Part shown: positions 1 through 11,242 of the stretch, in pieces
Position numbering within the stretch: position 1 is the first letter of the stretch
Layout: each line of letters starts with the position of its first letter
Assembly: GCA_034509495.1 (NCBI GenBank)
Contig: CM067507.1
Coordinates: 34,035,360-34,099,359, forward strand
Length of the DNA: 64,000 nucleotides
Direction of reading: 5' to 3'
Origin: Acestrorhynchus altus
Taxonomy: Eukaryota > Chordata > Actinopteri > Characiformes > Acestrorhynchidae
The notes under the pieces: generated by a model
Told to the model about the DNA's origin: nothing
Database searches by the model: none
Seen by the model: only the letters and a program-made list of their open reading frames with translations
Program-made: the position numbers and the translations under genes

Positions 1-273
1 GCCCCATCCCCTGCCTCCTCTACTGTTACGCCAACCATCTCCGTGTCCACCTTCACTATATCCATAAACCTTCTCTGAGCTCTTCCTCTTCTCCTTCTGC
101 CCGGCAGCTCCATCTCCAGCATTCTTTGTCCAATATATCCACTATTCCTCCTCAACACATGTCCAAACCATCTCAATCTGGCCTCTCTGGCTTTATTGCC
201 AAACAGCTCCACCTTCACTGTCCCTGCGATCTGCTCATTTCTAATCTTGTCCATCCTCGTCCCTCCCAACGAG
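1..273 (-). mobile_element. 3' coding end of a non-LTR retrotransposon (LINE), partial
   Basis: Read on the minus strand this segment is open for about 90 codons from position 272 to the window edge. It contains the motif RWFGHVLRRNSGYIG followed by a basic GRRRRGRAQRRF stretch. I recognise this as the tail of reverse-transcriptase polyproteins of fish LINEs, downstream of the polymerase domain. The element enters from the left edge and only this piece is visible, so activity and exact clade (RTE-like is my guess) cannot be judged. The frame has no stop codon over its visible length, which is unusual for an old copy. Confidence 0.75.
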
Positions 274-544
274 TTATTTTCACACAATAAACACTGAAAA
301 TATCAGCAAAATAATACCAATGAACACGGCTGGGTGAAAATCAAAATCTCATATCTCTATATGCGTATGCTATATGCTATATGCGACAAATGGCAATATA
401 TGATGTGTGCTCAAAAGGTATCATAAAAAAACTTGTATTCAGATATAACAGTCTTGCACTGTGTCCTTCAAGGTATCCCGTGGGCTGCTACACACATCTT
501 CTGGCGGTTCTGCATCCTGACGTAAGTACATTTTTGATGAAAAC
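274..544. other. AT-rich intergenic DNA, nothing recognised
   Basis: No open frame, RNA or repeat family that I can name. A short ATATGC/TATGCTATA simple stretch lies around 360-390. Confidence 0.5.
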
Positions 545-723
545 ATGGTAAAACTCATGCAAATATCTAAATTCTCATCTACATCTCAAATGAAGACTAA
601 TCTGAGTAGCCTATAATCTCCTGAAAAAAGGGGTATGAGTGACTGTCTCCTATAAATACTTTTTGGTGAATAAAAGTACATCAAACAATGAAAACATCCC
701 ACAAAATTGGCTCTAGAGGTTAA
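545..723 (+). mobile_element. 3' part of a TTAA-flanked MITE (family P, copy A)
   Basis: The segment shares the block TGTGACTGTCTCCTATAAAT, then GGTGAATAAAAGTACATCAA, with copies at 3.6-4.26 kb, 5.39-6.06 kb (inverted) and 27.9-28.5 kb. It ends with GGCTCTAGAGGTTAA, the same position where the better copies end in a TTAA. Only the last ~180 bp is alignable here. Piggybac-type ancestry is inferred from the TTAA ends. Confidence 0.6.
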
Positions 724-745
724 CTACTAAATAAATTATACAGCC

Positions 746-775
746 TATTTATTTATTTATTTATTTAAATTATAT
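746..775. repeat. (TTTA)n microsatellite
   Basis: Tetranucleotide run TTTA with flanking AT-rich sequence. Confidence 0.9.
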
Positions 776-2036
776 AAATAAATATTAAAGGTATTTATTT
801 TGATTTGCACTAAAGGTACATTATTAAAAAAATCTAAATTAATTGTCATTCTGAGAACTGCCTCTGAGGTCTGATTTTTTTTCTCCAAAATGGAACCACA
901 GAGGGTCAGTTGCAGAAAATGGGAAGTTGATTTGCCCTAGTTTCTCTACAAGACCTCCAGCAGTCAGTTTGAACAGAATACGAGAGCTTTGGGCTGGAGT
1001 ACAGAGAAGAAAAACAAATCAAGACTCTCCATGAGGCAGAGCTTGTTGTCAGCCATTGTTGTCTGCAGATCCTATCCTCCCACTCCCCCTCTGCTTCCCA
1101 TCTTGATATAATTTTCAAGGTATTGTCTCTTTTTTGTCCACATTTCTTGATGAATGGCCCAATAGCAATGCTGTAAAATGACTTACAGTGACTTCCATTG
1201 TGAGCAAAAAGTTTTTCTTCACCTATAAAAAATTGGTGATACAAGATTTTTACCTGACAGCCCCAATATATAATGTTTTTTTTTGGCATTGTGAAGCTAA
1301 AAGGAGGCTATAGGTTAGTTACATGGCTTGTGCCATCTTTACAATTGGGCAGCTATGCCATAAGGCATCCGGACCCAGGATCCACAGGAGCACTGCTGGA
1401 TACACTCTCACTGAGGGATTTACAAAGTTCCTCTTTCCCCAGTGGGCTAAAGAGTGGCTTAGCCAGTTTGGATCCTTGTAGCGTGCTTCCTCCCATTACA
1501 TTACACTCTTCAATGATGGAGCATGTCCATCTGGTAGGGTTTTATGCACCAGGGGGAGGTGGCCAGAAGCCTTTCCATTCCAAGAACAGTGCTGGTGTAG
1601 CAAATTTCCAAACGGGGATAGACCAGCAACAAAACGAACTAGACGGAAGTTAAAAACGGGAGAAATGAATAAAAACAAGCTACATCTTTATCATGTGTGC
1701 GTGTGCACATGTAAAACCCTTCCTAATCAGCTTCTGCTTTCGTGTTTTGCACAGCTAATTGACCGCAGACATTGGTGATACAAGAGGTCTAATATAGAAC
1801 AAGCTCTGCACCAGCAATTACCCGTTGCTCGTGCAACGAAATCGCTCTCAAATTGGCCCTCTCACCCCCGCCCCCCAGTCCACCCCCCTCCCTCCTGAAT
1901 GTGTGATGGTGTGATCAGGGTTCAACTAATGAAAGCATTTTGCAGGGTTGAAGCATCACTTTTAATGAGCCATCAGGTCTTCAAGGTCATTTCCGCTTTT
2001 CCCAGCTTGCTGTATGAAAGTGTGCGAGTGTGAGAG

Positions 2037-2038
<2 letters not shown>
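776..2038. other. Intergenic DNA without recognised gene
   Basis: Mixed unique sequence. Reading frames of up to about 127 codons occur on both strands (906-1289 minus, 1273-1653 plus) but overlap each other, show no protein family I recognise and no splice context. I treat them as chance frames. A C-rich patch sits at 1860-1895. Confidence 0.5.

Positions 2039-2094
<56 letters not shown>
2039..2094. repeat. (TG)n microsatellite
   Basis: About 28 uninterrupted TG units. Confidence 0.97.
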
Positions 2095-2096
<2 letters not shown>

Positions 2097-2758
2097 TGGG
2101 TGTGTATGTGTTACTCTCCACCTCCTGTTTGTTTGTGTTCCCTGTTTTAATTGAAAAATGTTGACTCAGATTGTCTCCATCTGTTTGGTGAACAGCACCG
2201 TGACCACAAGGAATTATGACCTTTTAGACGAGAAGCTTTTTCGCTGTGAAACGAGCAAATTAAGAGAAACGTTAAACCTGAAAAACATCCATTCCGATTA
2301 AAATGCTTTTTTCTTGTATTTTCTGCCCTTATATAGATTTGTATTCCAAAGCCCAAACATATCATGCTGAGTTTAGCAATTGTGAACACACTCTCCACAG
2401 CAACACAAGTGGATATGTTATTCCCTCTGCCTATCAGAAAGTGTAGATACACTTAACATCTGAAATAACCATCCTGGAGATTCTGGAGTCTATATTGATG
2501 TTTTATATGCATTTTCACTGGGTAAAATACATATTTGGCGAAGGCCTCCACTCACTTATTTCCAGTCTTGCCTCAGAGCCTCTGTGTTTACTCCCCATCT
2601 CCCAGCCTGTAAATTTGATTGTTTAAAAGTCGTTCTGGCTCACCTTAATTGACATCATTCCTTTCACATTTTGACCTAACTGTCCATGGCATCACTCATT
2701 ACCCCCTCCCTCGCTCGCTGACAGACAGACAGACTCGCTGTTTTTGTATGCAGCTTGC
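2095..2758. other. Intergenic DNA, nothing recognised
   Basis: Unique sequence with no convincing frame, RNA gene or known repeat. Confidence 0.5.
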
Positions 2759-2759
2759 A

Positions 2760-2766
2760 GAGAGAG

Positions 2767-2806
<40 letters not shown>

Positions 2807-2821
2807 AATGAGAATGAGAAT
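2760..2821. repeat. (AG)n microsatellite with (GAGAAT)n tail
   Basis: A purine-only AG run followed by three to four GAGAAT hexamers. It gives spurious Arg/Glu and Leu/Ser frames in translation. Confidence 0.95.
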
Positions 2822-2935
2822 ATACCATTTCCAATCTTCTTTCCACTTCCCATCTCCGACTTAATGGACAGCACTCATCTCTACACCGCTCCATTCTCTT
2901 CCCATCACATCAACATTTTCTTGGCTGGGACTTAA

Positions 2936-2936
<1 letters not shown>

Positions 2937-2996
<60 letters not shown>
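2937..2996. repeat. (CA)n microsatellite
   Basis: About 30 CA units, uninterrupted. Confidence 0.97.
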
Positions 2997-2999
<3 letters not shown>

Positions 3000-3075
3000 A
3001 AGCAGCTGGTTTGATTAGCCTGTGTGTCTGCTTATGTTTCCTTTCCTTGCTGGATGAGGGGAGAATACAGATACA

Positions 3076-3530
3076 CATTATATGGTCAAAATTATTGGGA
3101 CACCTGCTAATTCACTGTTTCTCCCAAAATCAAATGTATTAAAAAGAGTTTATCCTGGTTTTGTTGGAGTAACATTCTGTACTGTCCAGAAATGCTTTCT
3201 ACTAGATTGTTTTCTGTGAGGATGTGATTGCATTTAGGGACAAGAGCACTAGTGATGTCAGGATGTTGGATGATCACCAGCCCACCCATCCGTAACTCCC
3301 CACTCATCACATCCAGAAGTATTGAATAGAGCTACATCACTCCAGAAAATACAGTTCCACTGCTCCACATCTCAAGACTGGGGGAATTAATGCCCCTCTA
3401 GGTCACACCTAGCATTAGATATGGTTCATGTTCATCTGCTTCAGAAAGTCATATTCTATTGGCAATACTTCACTCAAGAGATTAGAAAAGTGTGTGCATT
3501 TGCACATTTGTGTCAGCAGTGGGTGCAATA
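3076..3530 (+). mobile_element. CACTATATGG-type MITE (family M, copy 1)
   Basis: The segment begins with CATTATATGGTCAAAATTAT, close to the terminal inverted repeat CACTATATGGACAAAAGTATT of an abundant non-autonomous DNA element in fish. It continues through TTTTGTTGGAGTAAC, GAGGATGTGATTGCATT and AGTGGGTGCAA, which are internal landmarks shared with copies at 10.8, 27.1, 39.6, 52.2 and 63.6 kb. The right terminal repeat is missing. Membership of the Tc1/mariner superfamily is an inference from terminal sequence style. Confidence 0.75.
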
Positions 3531-3599
3531 TATCTTGGTTATTAGTTATCTAGGCCATTAGTTTATGACCTACCATCCACTCGCCCTGGGTTTGGCTTT

Positions 3600-4260
3600 C
3601 TCAAGTATATACTGACATGATAACCACATCATAACAAACAGCAAAAACCAGTCTATACCATCAAGGTCACCAACTCAAGTATTTCAGCCCTGAAATGCCA
3701 GTTTAAATGCCATTGCAGCCATCAAATGCATGTATACTGCTCTGTCCCCACACTCAACCTGCATGCAGCTTGGGTCTGCCTGCAATTGATAAACAAGAGG
3801 GGCAAGGCTGATGAAATCACAAGAAGGGAGGAGTGTTTGCTCTCTTTCTTTGCTCACACAGTGCTCAAATGTCAGAATAAAAGTCCTGAGAAGGGATAAT
3901 ACTGATACATAGACAAATAATAAAATGAATAAAAGGCATTCTAAATTTAATTTGGATTACTGTAGTGCTACAGACTAGAGCTTTGGACTAATGAAGAATG
4001 ACATTGCAAATAGACATTCCATCAAAATTATTGCATTTCAACTCAAAAACACTCTGGATGATCAATTTCCAGGAGTGAATTTTTGGATCAAAATATCAAA
4101 AAATCTCAAATGAAGACAATTCAAGTACCTAGGAACTTCTGACAAAAATAACCTGGCATGTGTGACTGTCTCCTATAAATTCTTTGTCATTTTTAGGTCA
4201 ATAAAAGTAGACAAAACTACAAGAACAGCAACAAATTTGGCCCAGAGGTCTAAGAGTTAA
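3600..4260 (+). mobile_element. TTAA-flanked MITE (family P, copy B)
   Basis: This is the clearest direct-orientation copy of family P. Shared blocks include CAGAATAAAAGTCCTGAGAA, GGGATAATACTGA, TGTGACTGTCTCCTATAAAT and the terminus GGTCTAAGAGTTAA at 4247-4260. The reverse complement of the inverted copy at 5.39-6.06 kb starts with TTAACTCTTAGAACC, so the two ends of the family form a short terminal inverted repeat next to TTAA. No coding capacity remains. Confidence 0.65.
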
Positions 4261-4513
4261 ATAAAAGTCACATCAGTTTAAATAACAGCTTAGTGTTATT
4301 TCATGGATGCATTTAAAGAAAAATACAATTCTTATTAAAGGTTTGCTTTTATTTTTTGTATTCTGTTTATTTACATTTTGTTTGCATGTTTTTTTTCATA
4401 CTTTTATAACCCCATCAGTGCTCATGATTGCGCAATATACAAACTCACATCCACAAACATACAGCTTTACTCCAGTGTCACATAGCCTGTACACAGAGAA
4501 GCCCAGCGTCTAT

Positions 4514-4516
<3 letters not shown>
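4261..4516. other. AT-rich spacer
   Basis: T-rich unique DNA between the MITE and a CA microsatellite; nothing recognised. Confidence 0.5.

Positions 4517-4591
<75 letters not shown>
4517..4591. repeat. (CA)n microsatellite
   Basis: About 37 CA units. Confidence 0.97.
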
Positions 4592-4593
<2 letters not shown>

Positions 4594-4922
4594 ATGTACA
4601 CAGCCAGGCATGCTCCTGTGTGTCATGCTGCTAAACACCACTGTTTTGGAGGATGAGAGGTGAGGGAGGCGGGAGATGGATAACAGGGAGCTGATAGATT
4701 TACCTGGGGCACTGTTGTGGCCAGCTGACCACGGGGGGCCTAGAGTGTGTGTCCTGTCCACGGCCGGGCGGAGAACAGCAAGGGGCTAAACATGTTCCAC
4801 CTGAGCGAGTCTGCCGTGCTAAAAGAGCTATTAGAGCAGAGCCACCAGCGCAGCCTAACAGAGCGCACACAGGACCTCGGGCAGCCTGCAAGCTCCTACC
4901 TGCTTTGAGGGCAGTGTGTGTC

Positions 4923-4923
<1 letters not shown>

Positions 4924-4974
<51 letters not shown>
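4924..4974. repeat. (TG)n microsatellite
   Basis: About 25 TG units with one TTG interruption at the left end. Opposite in orientation to the neighbouring CA tracts. Confidence 0.97.
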
Positions 4975-4975
<1 letters not shown>

Positions 4976-5103
4976 CACTGAGGGTTGTTGGGGCCTGCTT
5001 GAGTTGACCCCACTGCAGGGGATGACATAACAGGGGGGCTGGAAGTCCACTATACACCATCAAAGGAAATGAAGGAAAATGAATACTTCAACACATGACC
5101 TGA

Positions 5104-5164
<61 letters not shown>

Positions 5165-5186
5165 TGCAAGCAGAATGATCTAGTGT

Positions 5187-5222
<36 letters not shown>
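5104..5222. repeat. (CA)n - spacer - (TG)n inverted pair
   Basis: A CA tract (5104-5160) and a TG tract (5189-5222) are separated by 28 bp. As inverse complements they can fold into a hairpin or cruciform and both favour Z-DNA. Confidence 0.9.
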
Positions 5223-5225
<3 letters not shown>

Positions 5226-5392
5226 TGAGAGAGATGGTTTCCTCTCTCAGGGGCTCCAGCATGGGGTTGGACCCGGGTGTCTGTTTGGGTGAGATGGATG
5301 AGACCCTCAAAACAGGGAACAACAAGGGGGAAGCACTGCCTGAGCAGAAGTACTGCACATGGAGGTGATTACAAATTAAGCATTATAATGTT

Positions 5393-6057
5393 TAGAACTT
5401 TAGGCCAATTTTGGGACATTTTCATAATTTGATGTACTTTAATTCACCAAAACATTACAACAGTATTGATATGTGACAGTAACACATGCCAGATACTTTC
5501 ACATTTGTCTTCATTCTAAAAACTCAGACATCCTGTTGTAAATTTAGCATTTTTGAAATGAATTATGAGTTTATTGTAATGATTAAATTGACAAGACTAT
5601 TTATGATAAATATTTGACAGTGTTCCAAATACAGTAAAATCTATCTATTTATTTATGTATCCATATTATCCCTTCTCAGGACTTTTATTCTGAAATTTGG
5701 ACACAGTGTGAGCAAAGAGAGCAAGCATCTCCTTCCTTCTCTTTTTCCTCTATAGCCCAATATCTGGGTCAGTGACATCATTAGCCCCGCCCCCTGTCTC
5801 TGATCAGTCAGAGTCTGTATGCAGGTTCAGGATGTACACATGGACAGAGCAGAAATCATATTTAAGCTGGGATTAAATTCAGTTGGAAATAAGTGAATTT
5901 TAGCACTTATCCTAACTGGATTATTCACTGATAATTCATCACATGACAATGATAAGCCTGTCATGTCTGTAAGTTACTCTGATCCTGAGTTATGAAGCCT
6001 AGAAAGCAGCATGTAACTGCCCACAGTTAAGTGCAGATCGCAGGTTCTAAGAGTTAA
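5393..6057 (-). mobile_element. TTAA-flanked MITE (family P, copy D, inverted)
   Basis: Read on the minus strand it follows copy B: TTAACTCTTAGAACC at the start, then GCATACAG, GATGTCACTGACC, CAGAATAAAAGTCCTGAGAA and GGGATAAT, ending near GGCCTAAAGTTCTAAAC. Length is about 665 bp with no coding potential. This copy defines the 5' end of the family, including the TTAA at 6054-6057. Confidence 0.65.
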
Positions 6058-7366
6058 TCTTACTGAAATATCATTTAGCTGTAATATTAAAGTATCACTG
6101 TGTGATGATTGATAATGTAGTGATTCAGCTCATCTAAGTCTAAGCCAGGTTTACATTCCATGATATTTGCCCTGATTTTCAAATAACTGGCTGCCTTTTG
6201 AGATTGTTGGCAACAACCTGGGGTTGGATGCAAACTGGCATTTGCTCAGTGCTGGTGTGAGCTGCTGAGAGACGCAAGCCAAAAGCTTGCACAGTGATCT
6301 TTGATGACTCAAAATATATATCAGGTTTAATATCTGGACCTGTTCCTGACTCAGTGACCAACGACAGCCAATGAGATTACAACACACAGTGTGAGGAGAA
6401 AGCTGGGGATGGACTTGAACAGCATCAACACAACTGCACATTTTAGTGCATTCCCTGCTCCTAACACACATGGCATTGCATCAGTTCTCTCACATGGCAT
6501 AGCATTAGTAGCGTTAGTGTATTTGTGACAAACCATATTTCTTGACAGCAGGTTCCTCAAACTCAAAGATCTTGTAACCCAGTGCCACTGATCAGTCATG
6601 CAGTGCACAGTCCATAGTCACTAAAAGATAGAGAGTAGAAATAGAGATGGAATAATATAAATATGATCCAAAATATGATAAAGGACAGCATCTGAGTTTG
6701 GACCATGGTCTTCCTATTAGTGACCTCTGTACTATACCAACCACTGTAGTTACTTGGATTTTGTTGGAAACCACTGTGGTTGTGCACCATCCTCACTATA
6801 CCTTCTCTAGAGGCTGCAGTATAGGCGCAATAATGCCCCTACAGTTAATTGCCCTGGTGATGTCTGGTGAATTCCAGTGTCAGCTGGATAATGTGAACAG
6901 CAACATCACTCCTCTCAGCCATCTCTGCTCTCCACACTTTCGGTGATGTCTATCATTTGCCGCATCGTTGATGGTGACAAGGGTGCAGCTTGTTTGCTCT
7001 GGCAGCACTCTGGGATCATCAACTGCATTGGTGGTTCAGCCCAAATGAGCTGTTGCTCCTTCAACCTGACTGCCTGGGAGCACTGACTTTGCGTCCACTA
7101 CAGAACTAGCCACCATGGACAACTTTAGTTGTGTCCCACTTAAACTCAGAGTATGAATGCCTCTTGTAATGCCATGGACAAGAATTTGTGCACTCCACTT
7201 AGAGCCCCCTACCACAGCTGGAAGCCACTTGCAATATTGTATGTTGTACCCTGAGTTGGATGATGATGCAGTAGTTGTCCTCATCAAGGTCAACAGTGAT
7301 GTCCCACTTCTGACGTTTATCTAAAATTGATGGCATTTTTTGTTGAAGTGGATACATGAATCAACT
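6058..7366. other. Intergenic DNA, possible old repeat debris
   Basis: No recognised gene. Frames of 60-106 codons exist (for example 6151-6471 and 7036-7293, both minus) but overlap frames on the other strand and match no family I know. Confidence 0.4.
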
Positions 7367-7712
7367 GGGTCCAGAGCATCTCCACAACCATAAACAAGGC
7401 TTTAGGGGTGTTTCCACAATGCACTGGTCAGTACCTACCAAAAGTGCTCCAAGGAGTGGCAACAAGCGAACTGCCAACAGGATCATGGGGTCCAGAGATC
7501 TCAGTGGGGCTCAAAGTGTCAATGATGTTATCCATGGAGGCCCCAGCTCACAACTTACAGGGCTTAAAGGATCTACCGCTAACCGCTACCGCTACATGCC
7601 AAATTCCACAGGACCCCTTCATAGGTCTTGTGGAGTCCATGCATGAATGTGTCAGAGCTGATAAGACCACATGGGGGACCTACACAATATTAGGCTGGCG
7701 GTCTTAAAATAT
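7367..7712 (+). mobile_element. Tc1-like transposon, internally deleted (family T1, copy 1)
   Basis: CTGGGTCCAGAGCATCTCC and CTGGTCAGTACCTACCAAAA match the helix-turn-helix part of a fish Tc1 transposase (consensus LGQSISKTAALVG...VVSIYQKW). From about 7530 the sequence jumps to the C-terminal part: residues SMEAPAHNLQGLKDL, CQIPQDPF and GLVESM are readable, followed by CACAATATTAGGC close to the right terminal repeat. The whole DDE catalytic domain between them is missing and frames are broken, so this is a dead, roughly 350-bp relic. The same family occurs at 55.3 kb. Confidence 0.8.
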
Positions 7713-8630
7713 TTGTTTGGTAGACATTTACAGACATAAAAATGAATACAGAGTCATTTTACAGACATTTGTACAACGATAAGAAAAGAATCTGAAAACA
7801 TGTTCCGATCCAGACCAACACTGGTCACTGCCCTGGCCCTCACGTTGACCTGCTGGAGGTCAGCCATAGAAAAAAGCCCTGAGTACAAAGGCCCTCCTGA
7901 TCCCTTGCTGTTGACTTTAACCCTGTGGCCCCTGGCTCCTGGACCTGCAGCTCCGGAGGGGGGAGCCGAACAGCGGTTCTAAGTGAACTCCTCTCAGCAG
8001 GTGGAGGATCAAACAGGGCCTTGAGCAAGCCCACCTCCGGGAGACTGGCCGGCCTGTCCTCGCAGTGACCCGCCATAAAAAAACGCGCTCCTGTTCCACA
8101 CCATCGCAGTTCCCTCTGTTAAAACAACACCACACTGCACCGTTCAGAGGGTGCGCCCTCCATCACAGCCCCCGTGCACACAAACACCCCGCTTGAGCAG
8201 TTTCCCCGTTTGAAAAAGGAACACTTGAAGTGCAGCTGAATGTGTTGGAACACATGTGGGCCAAAGTGTGTGTGTGTGTGTGTTTGTGTGAAAAAGTGAG
8301 GGTGTGTGACGCAGATGACCCTTTGGTAGCTACACATCTGACTGCACATCTTTTTTGTTTGAGTTGCGGTGGGCTGGAAACCCCACTCAGAAAACTACTA
8401 CAACTAGGAAAATAACAGTGATACTGCCTCCCATCACCATGAAACTCTATTCAATATTCTAGAACATTATTGATTATTGATTAAATGATGTCAGTAGGTT
8501 TCGAACCATTAGTCTAAAACCTTTAGATGGGTTGAAAATATTAGAATGAAAGTCTAATATCATAAATATCTACAGTAGTTAATATCTGAAACAGGGAACT
8601 GTAAAAAGGTCTGTATGATAAAGTTATTAA
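7713..8630. other. Intergenic DNA with short TG run
   Basis: A GC-richer stretch at 7830-8180 has overlapping short frames on both strands, none recognisable. A short TG run lies at 8267-8290. Confidence 0.45.
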
Positions 8631-9004
8631 ATGCAGAAAAATAAATAAAACAAAACATCTAGAAATACTTTCTGTGGTCTAATTTTTTAATGCTTTAATC
8701 TGTATTTTAACCCTTATGCATTATCAATCAGTAACTGCTATGGAAATATAATTTAAGTCAAATTGTGTAAATATAGTTATGCATATTTAAGTATATATAG
8801 TAAAGTATAGTTATGTATAGCTATATGAAGTTATGTATAATTATGTATGAATAGTTAAGTAGTTAAGTATATGTATGTATAATTATGTACATTTATGTAT
8901 AATAATCTCTTGTAGTTGAAAAAAATGCAGAAAAATAAATGCCAGAATAAAACATCTGGAAATACTTTATGTGGTCTTGTTTTTAATGCTTCAATCTGTT
9001 TTAC
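8631..9004. repeat. Direct repeat pair (~80 bp) around an AT-rich TATG-type spacer
   Basis: 8631-8712 and 8925-9004 are two copies of one sequence: each begins ATGCAGAAAAATAAAT, then AAAACATCT(A/G)GAAATACTT, TGTGGTCT, and TTTTTAATGCTT(T/C)AATCTGT. Between them lies a degenerate TATGTATAGT/TTATGTATAA simple repeat. Origin is unknown; it may be a local duplication. Confidence 0.8.
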
Positions 9005-10438
9005 CTAGTGACTCTCAGAAGTCGAACATTTTTTGTTTATAATTAAACAATTTTTTATTTATTTATTACATTTAGAATGATTTTCTTCAATCGTTTTGTT
9101 TCAAAGTTCATACGGTCTGGTTACTACTTTAGTCAAACTCGAAATTAAATATCTGAGATGAAGTATTTCTGTTTTTCATGAGCTATAATCACACTGATCA
9201 ACAGTAAAATAAAAACAGCTTGAAATCTATTGCTTTATATGTGATGAGTGTAAAATATGGCAGTTCAGATTCCTGAATGAAATTCTGAATACAAATAAAC
9301 TTTTTAACACTATTTTATATTTTTGACCTACACTAGTCTATTGAACGAGTTGTAGAAATAGGGTTTTGTCTGTTTTGTCTCCTGCGTGCCGTCATTTTAT
9401 AAATGAGGTCATGTGTTCACACACTCACACACTGTCCTGTGACGAATCCAGGATGTTCAGTATGTGTCACGTAGTGAATTCATAGTTACAGTGAAGGATA
9501 AAGTGTTGTAGGGAAATTTCCACCTGTGACAATATGTCACCATGAGTCCTTGTGGATTAATGGGCCACCAAAACGTAGCAGTCATTATGTCAGATGACCC
9601 ACAGTTCTTATAGCCATCACAGTAAACAGCTCTGAGAATTTTTTGTTGTTCAAAAGTCTGTCCTGCTGCAACACAACAAGTGTAGTGTCTTTTATAGTGT
9701 TCCCTGACGCTTCAATATGTGGGTGAATGGATGAGTGTACCAACGTGATCAGTGTGTGTTTAAAATGTTCATTGTGTGGCCAAATTTGGTTTTAATTTTG
9801 TGGCTGACCAATTTAAATTTTCCCCGCCATCGCCCCAGAGAGTCGACCCAAACCTGACCCCATGTCTCTGACTGAGTGGTTAGATTGAGAGCACTGTGTG
9901 TCAGAAACGGCTGTATGATGCTGGAAACACACTCAGGAACAAGGCTCTTTGTCTTGCTGGCCCAGCTTCAAAAGGCCCAGCGGAATGCAAAACATGCCTC
10001 CAATGTACCGAGCAGACTCCAACTCAGAACAGCCTAGAACTGCCTGCTGCTGACCAGCTGCCCCAGCTCCCACACTCTCGGCCTGTCCCTGTCTCTTTAT
10101 CATTTACCCTCCCTCTCTCTCTCTGTCTCCCTCTCTGTCTCTCTCTAACCTCAGTCAGTCTGCTGAGTAATGCAATGAAATTTCATCTGCAAAAAAACAA
10201 AAATCGGCTGAATTGTACATTTTGTTATTATTAAATTAAGAGGTAGAAAACGCAACATCTATAGATGACATTATAATATTTCACCTAACTCTAATGCACA
10301 GACCTAACAAAACAAACAAACTAACAAACTGCAAACCTAAATCCAGAGTTTGGATACGTTCAAAACTCACACCGCCAAGCAAAAATCACAATTATAAATG
10401 ACACAGTCGCAAAGTCATTAAAATGCCAAACAAAATGA
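9005..10438. other. Intergenic DNA, nothing recognised
   Basis: AT-rich to 9800, then a GC-richer stretch (9830-10150) with a CT-rich run at 10110-10150. The frame at 9896-10234 (112 codons) has no recognisable domain. Confidence 0.45.
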
Positions 10439-10490
10439 TTAGAACTTTATTGATCCCTTGGGAGGGTTCCCTCAGGGAAATTCAGGGAGT
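10439..10490. mobile_element. LINE-tail-like fragment (TTTATTGATCCC motif)
   Basis: ACTTTATTGATCCCTTGGGA followed by CAGGGAAATTCA matches a motif found at the end of many dispersed fish retroposons. A related motif occurs at 61.39 kb. The source family is not identified. Confidence 0.45.
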
Positions 10491-10496
10491 CTGGGA

Positions 10497-10595
10497 TTTA
10501 ATCCCAACCATTACCTAAACTTAAATTTACCCTCACTCTAACCATGACCTAAACTTTACCCTAAACCGAACCCCAAGCATAACCCTAACCATGGT
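10497..10595. repeat. Degenerate CCTAAC-type (telomere-like) simple sequence
   Basis: Repeated variants of ACCCTAACC, CTAAACTT and CATAACCCTAACC. Similar stretches lie at 21.89-21.96, 34.48-34.61 and 36.5 kb. It is too irregular to be a functional telomere array. Confidence 0.55.
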
Positions 10596-10791
10596 AGAAA
10601 TGTGTACCATTTCTCCATGAGTTTCCTTCTTGATAATGGAGAAAAGCAGTGTGCTGTGGCAACACTGAGATGATCAGTATTTTGCAAAATAGCAACACCA
10701 GTGGATGGAACCTCCTCATGAACATAATGCTCAGGGGGGGCTCAGAGTATAACTAGAGAATACCTTTATCTGTAAAAATGTGAATTGATTC

Positions 10792-11048
10792 TACTAAAAG
10801 TATTCAGAGTGTATTAAATCGAGTTTTGTTGGTGGAATTGTCTCTACTGTCCTGGGACATTTGGAACGTTGTTGTGAGGATTTGATTGCATTCTGTAAAA
10901 ATGCAACAGGTTTGTGAGGTAAGGATGACCACCCCACCTCATCCCAAACTTGAGGGAGCACCATCTTTCCTGAGAACACAGTTCCACTGATCTGCAGCTC
11001 AATGGTGGAGGACTTGATCCTACCCCACACTTGGCATTAACCATGACA
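10792..11048 (+). mobile_element. CACTATATGG-type MITE (family M, copy 2, internal)
   Basis: GAGTTTTGTTGGTGGAATTG, GAGGATTTGATTGCATTCTG, CCCACCTCATCCCAAACTTG and CACAGTTCCACTGATC match internal landmarks of copies 1 and 3. The left terminal repeat is reduced to ACTAAAAGTATT and the right end is missing. Confidence 0.75.
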
Positions 11049-11242
11049 CCAGTGTTTTCTGCAAAGCTAAGGTAAGACAGTGGTTTGTGCTGCCACTTTG
11101 CACCATGTATTCATCTATGTTCATTAGCTTGTGTATGTGCTGATACTTTGTGTGTTATATCTTATGAAAGATAAGTCCATCATGCTGGGAGTGTAACGTT
11201 TGCATGTTTGTGAGTTACATGTGAGTGTCCCTAATGTTCCTA
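11049..11242. other. Spacer, nothing recognised
   Basis: Unique AT-rich DNA between two transposon remnants. Confidence 0.4.

Noticed and set aside
2937..2996. CRISPR-like or regulatory array from regularly spaced repeats
   Set aside because: Plain dinucleotide microsatellite; the window is eukaryotic and no repeat-spacer structure exists anywhere in it.
6151..6471. 106-codon minus frame as coding
   Set aside because: Overlapping frames in two phases, no domain, and located in probable repeat debris.
10497..10595. Interstitial telomeric repeat
   Set aside because: Units are too irregular (CTAAAC, CCCTAACC, ATGACC mixtures) to be a telomere-derived TTAGGG array.
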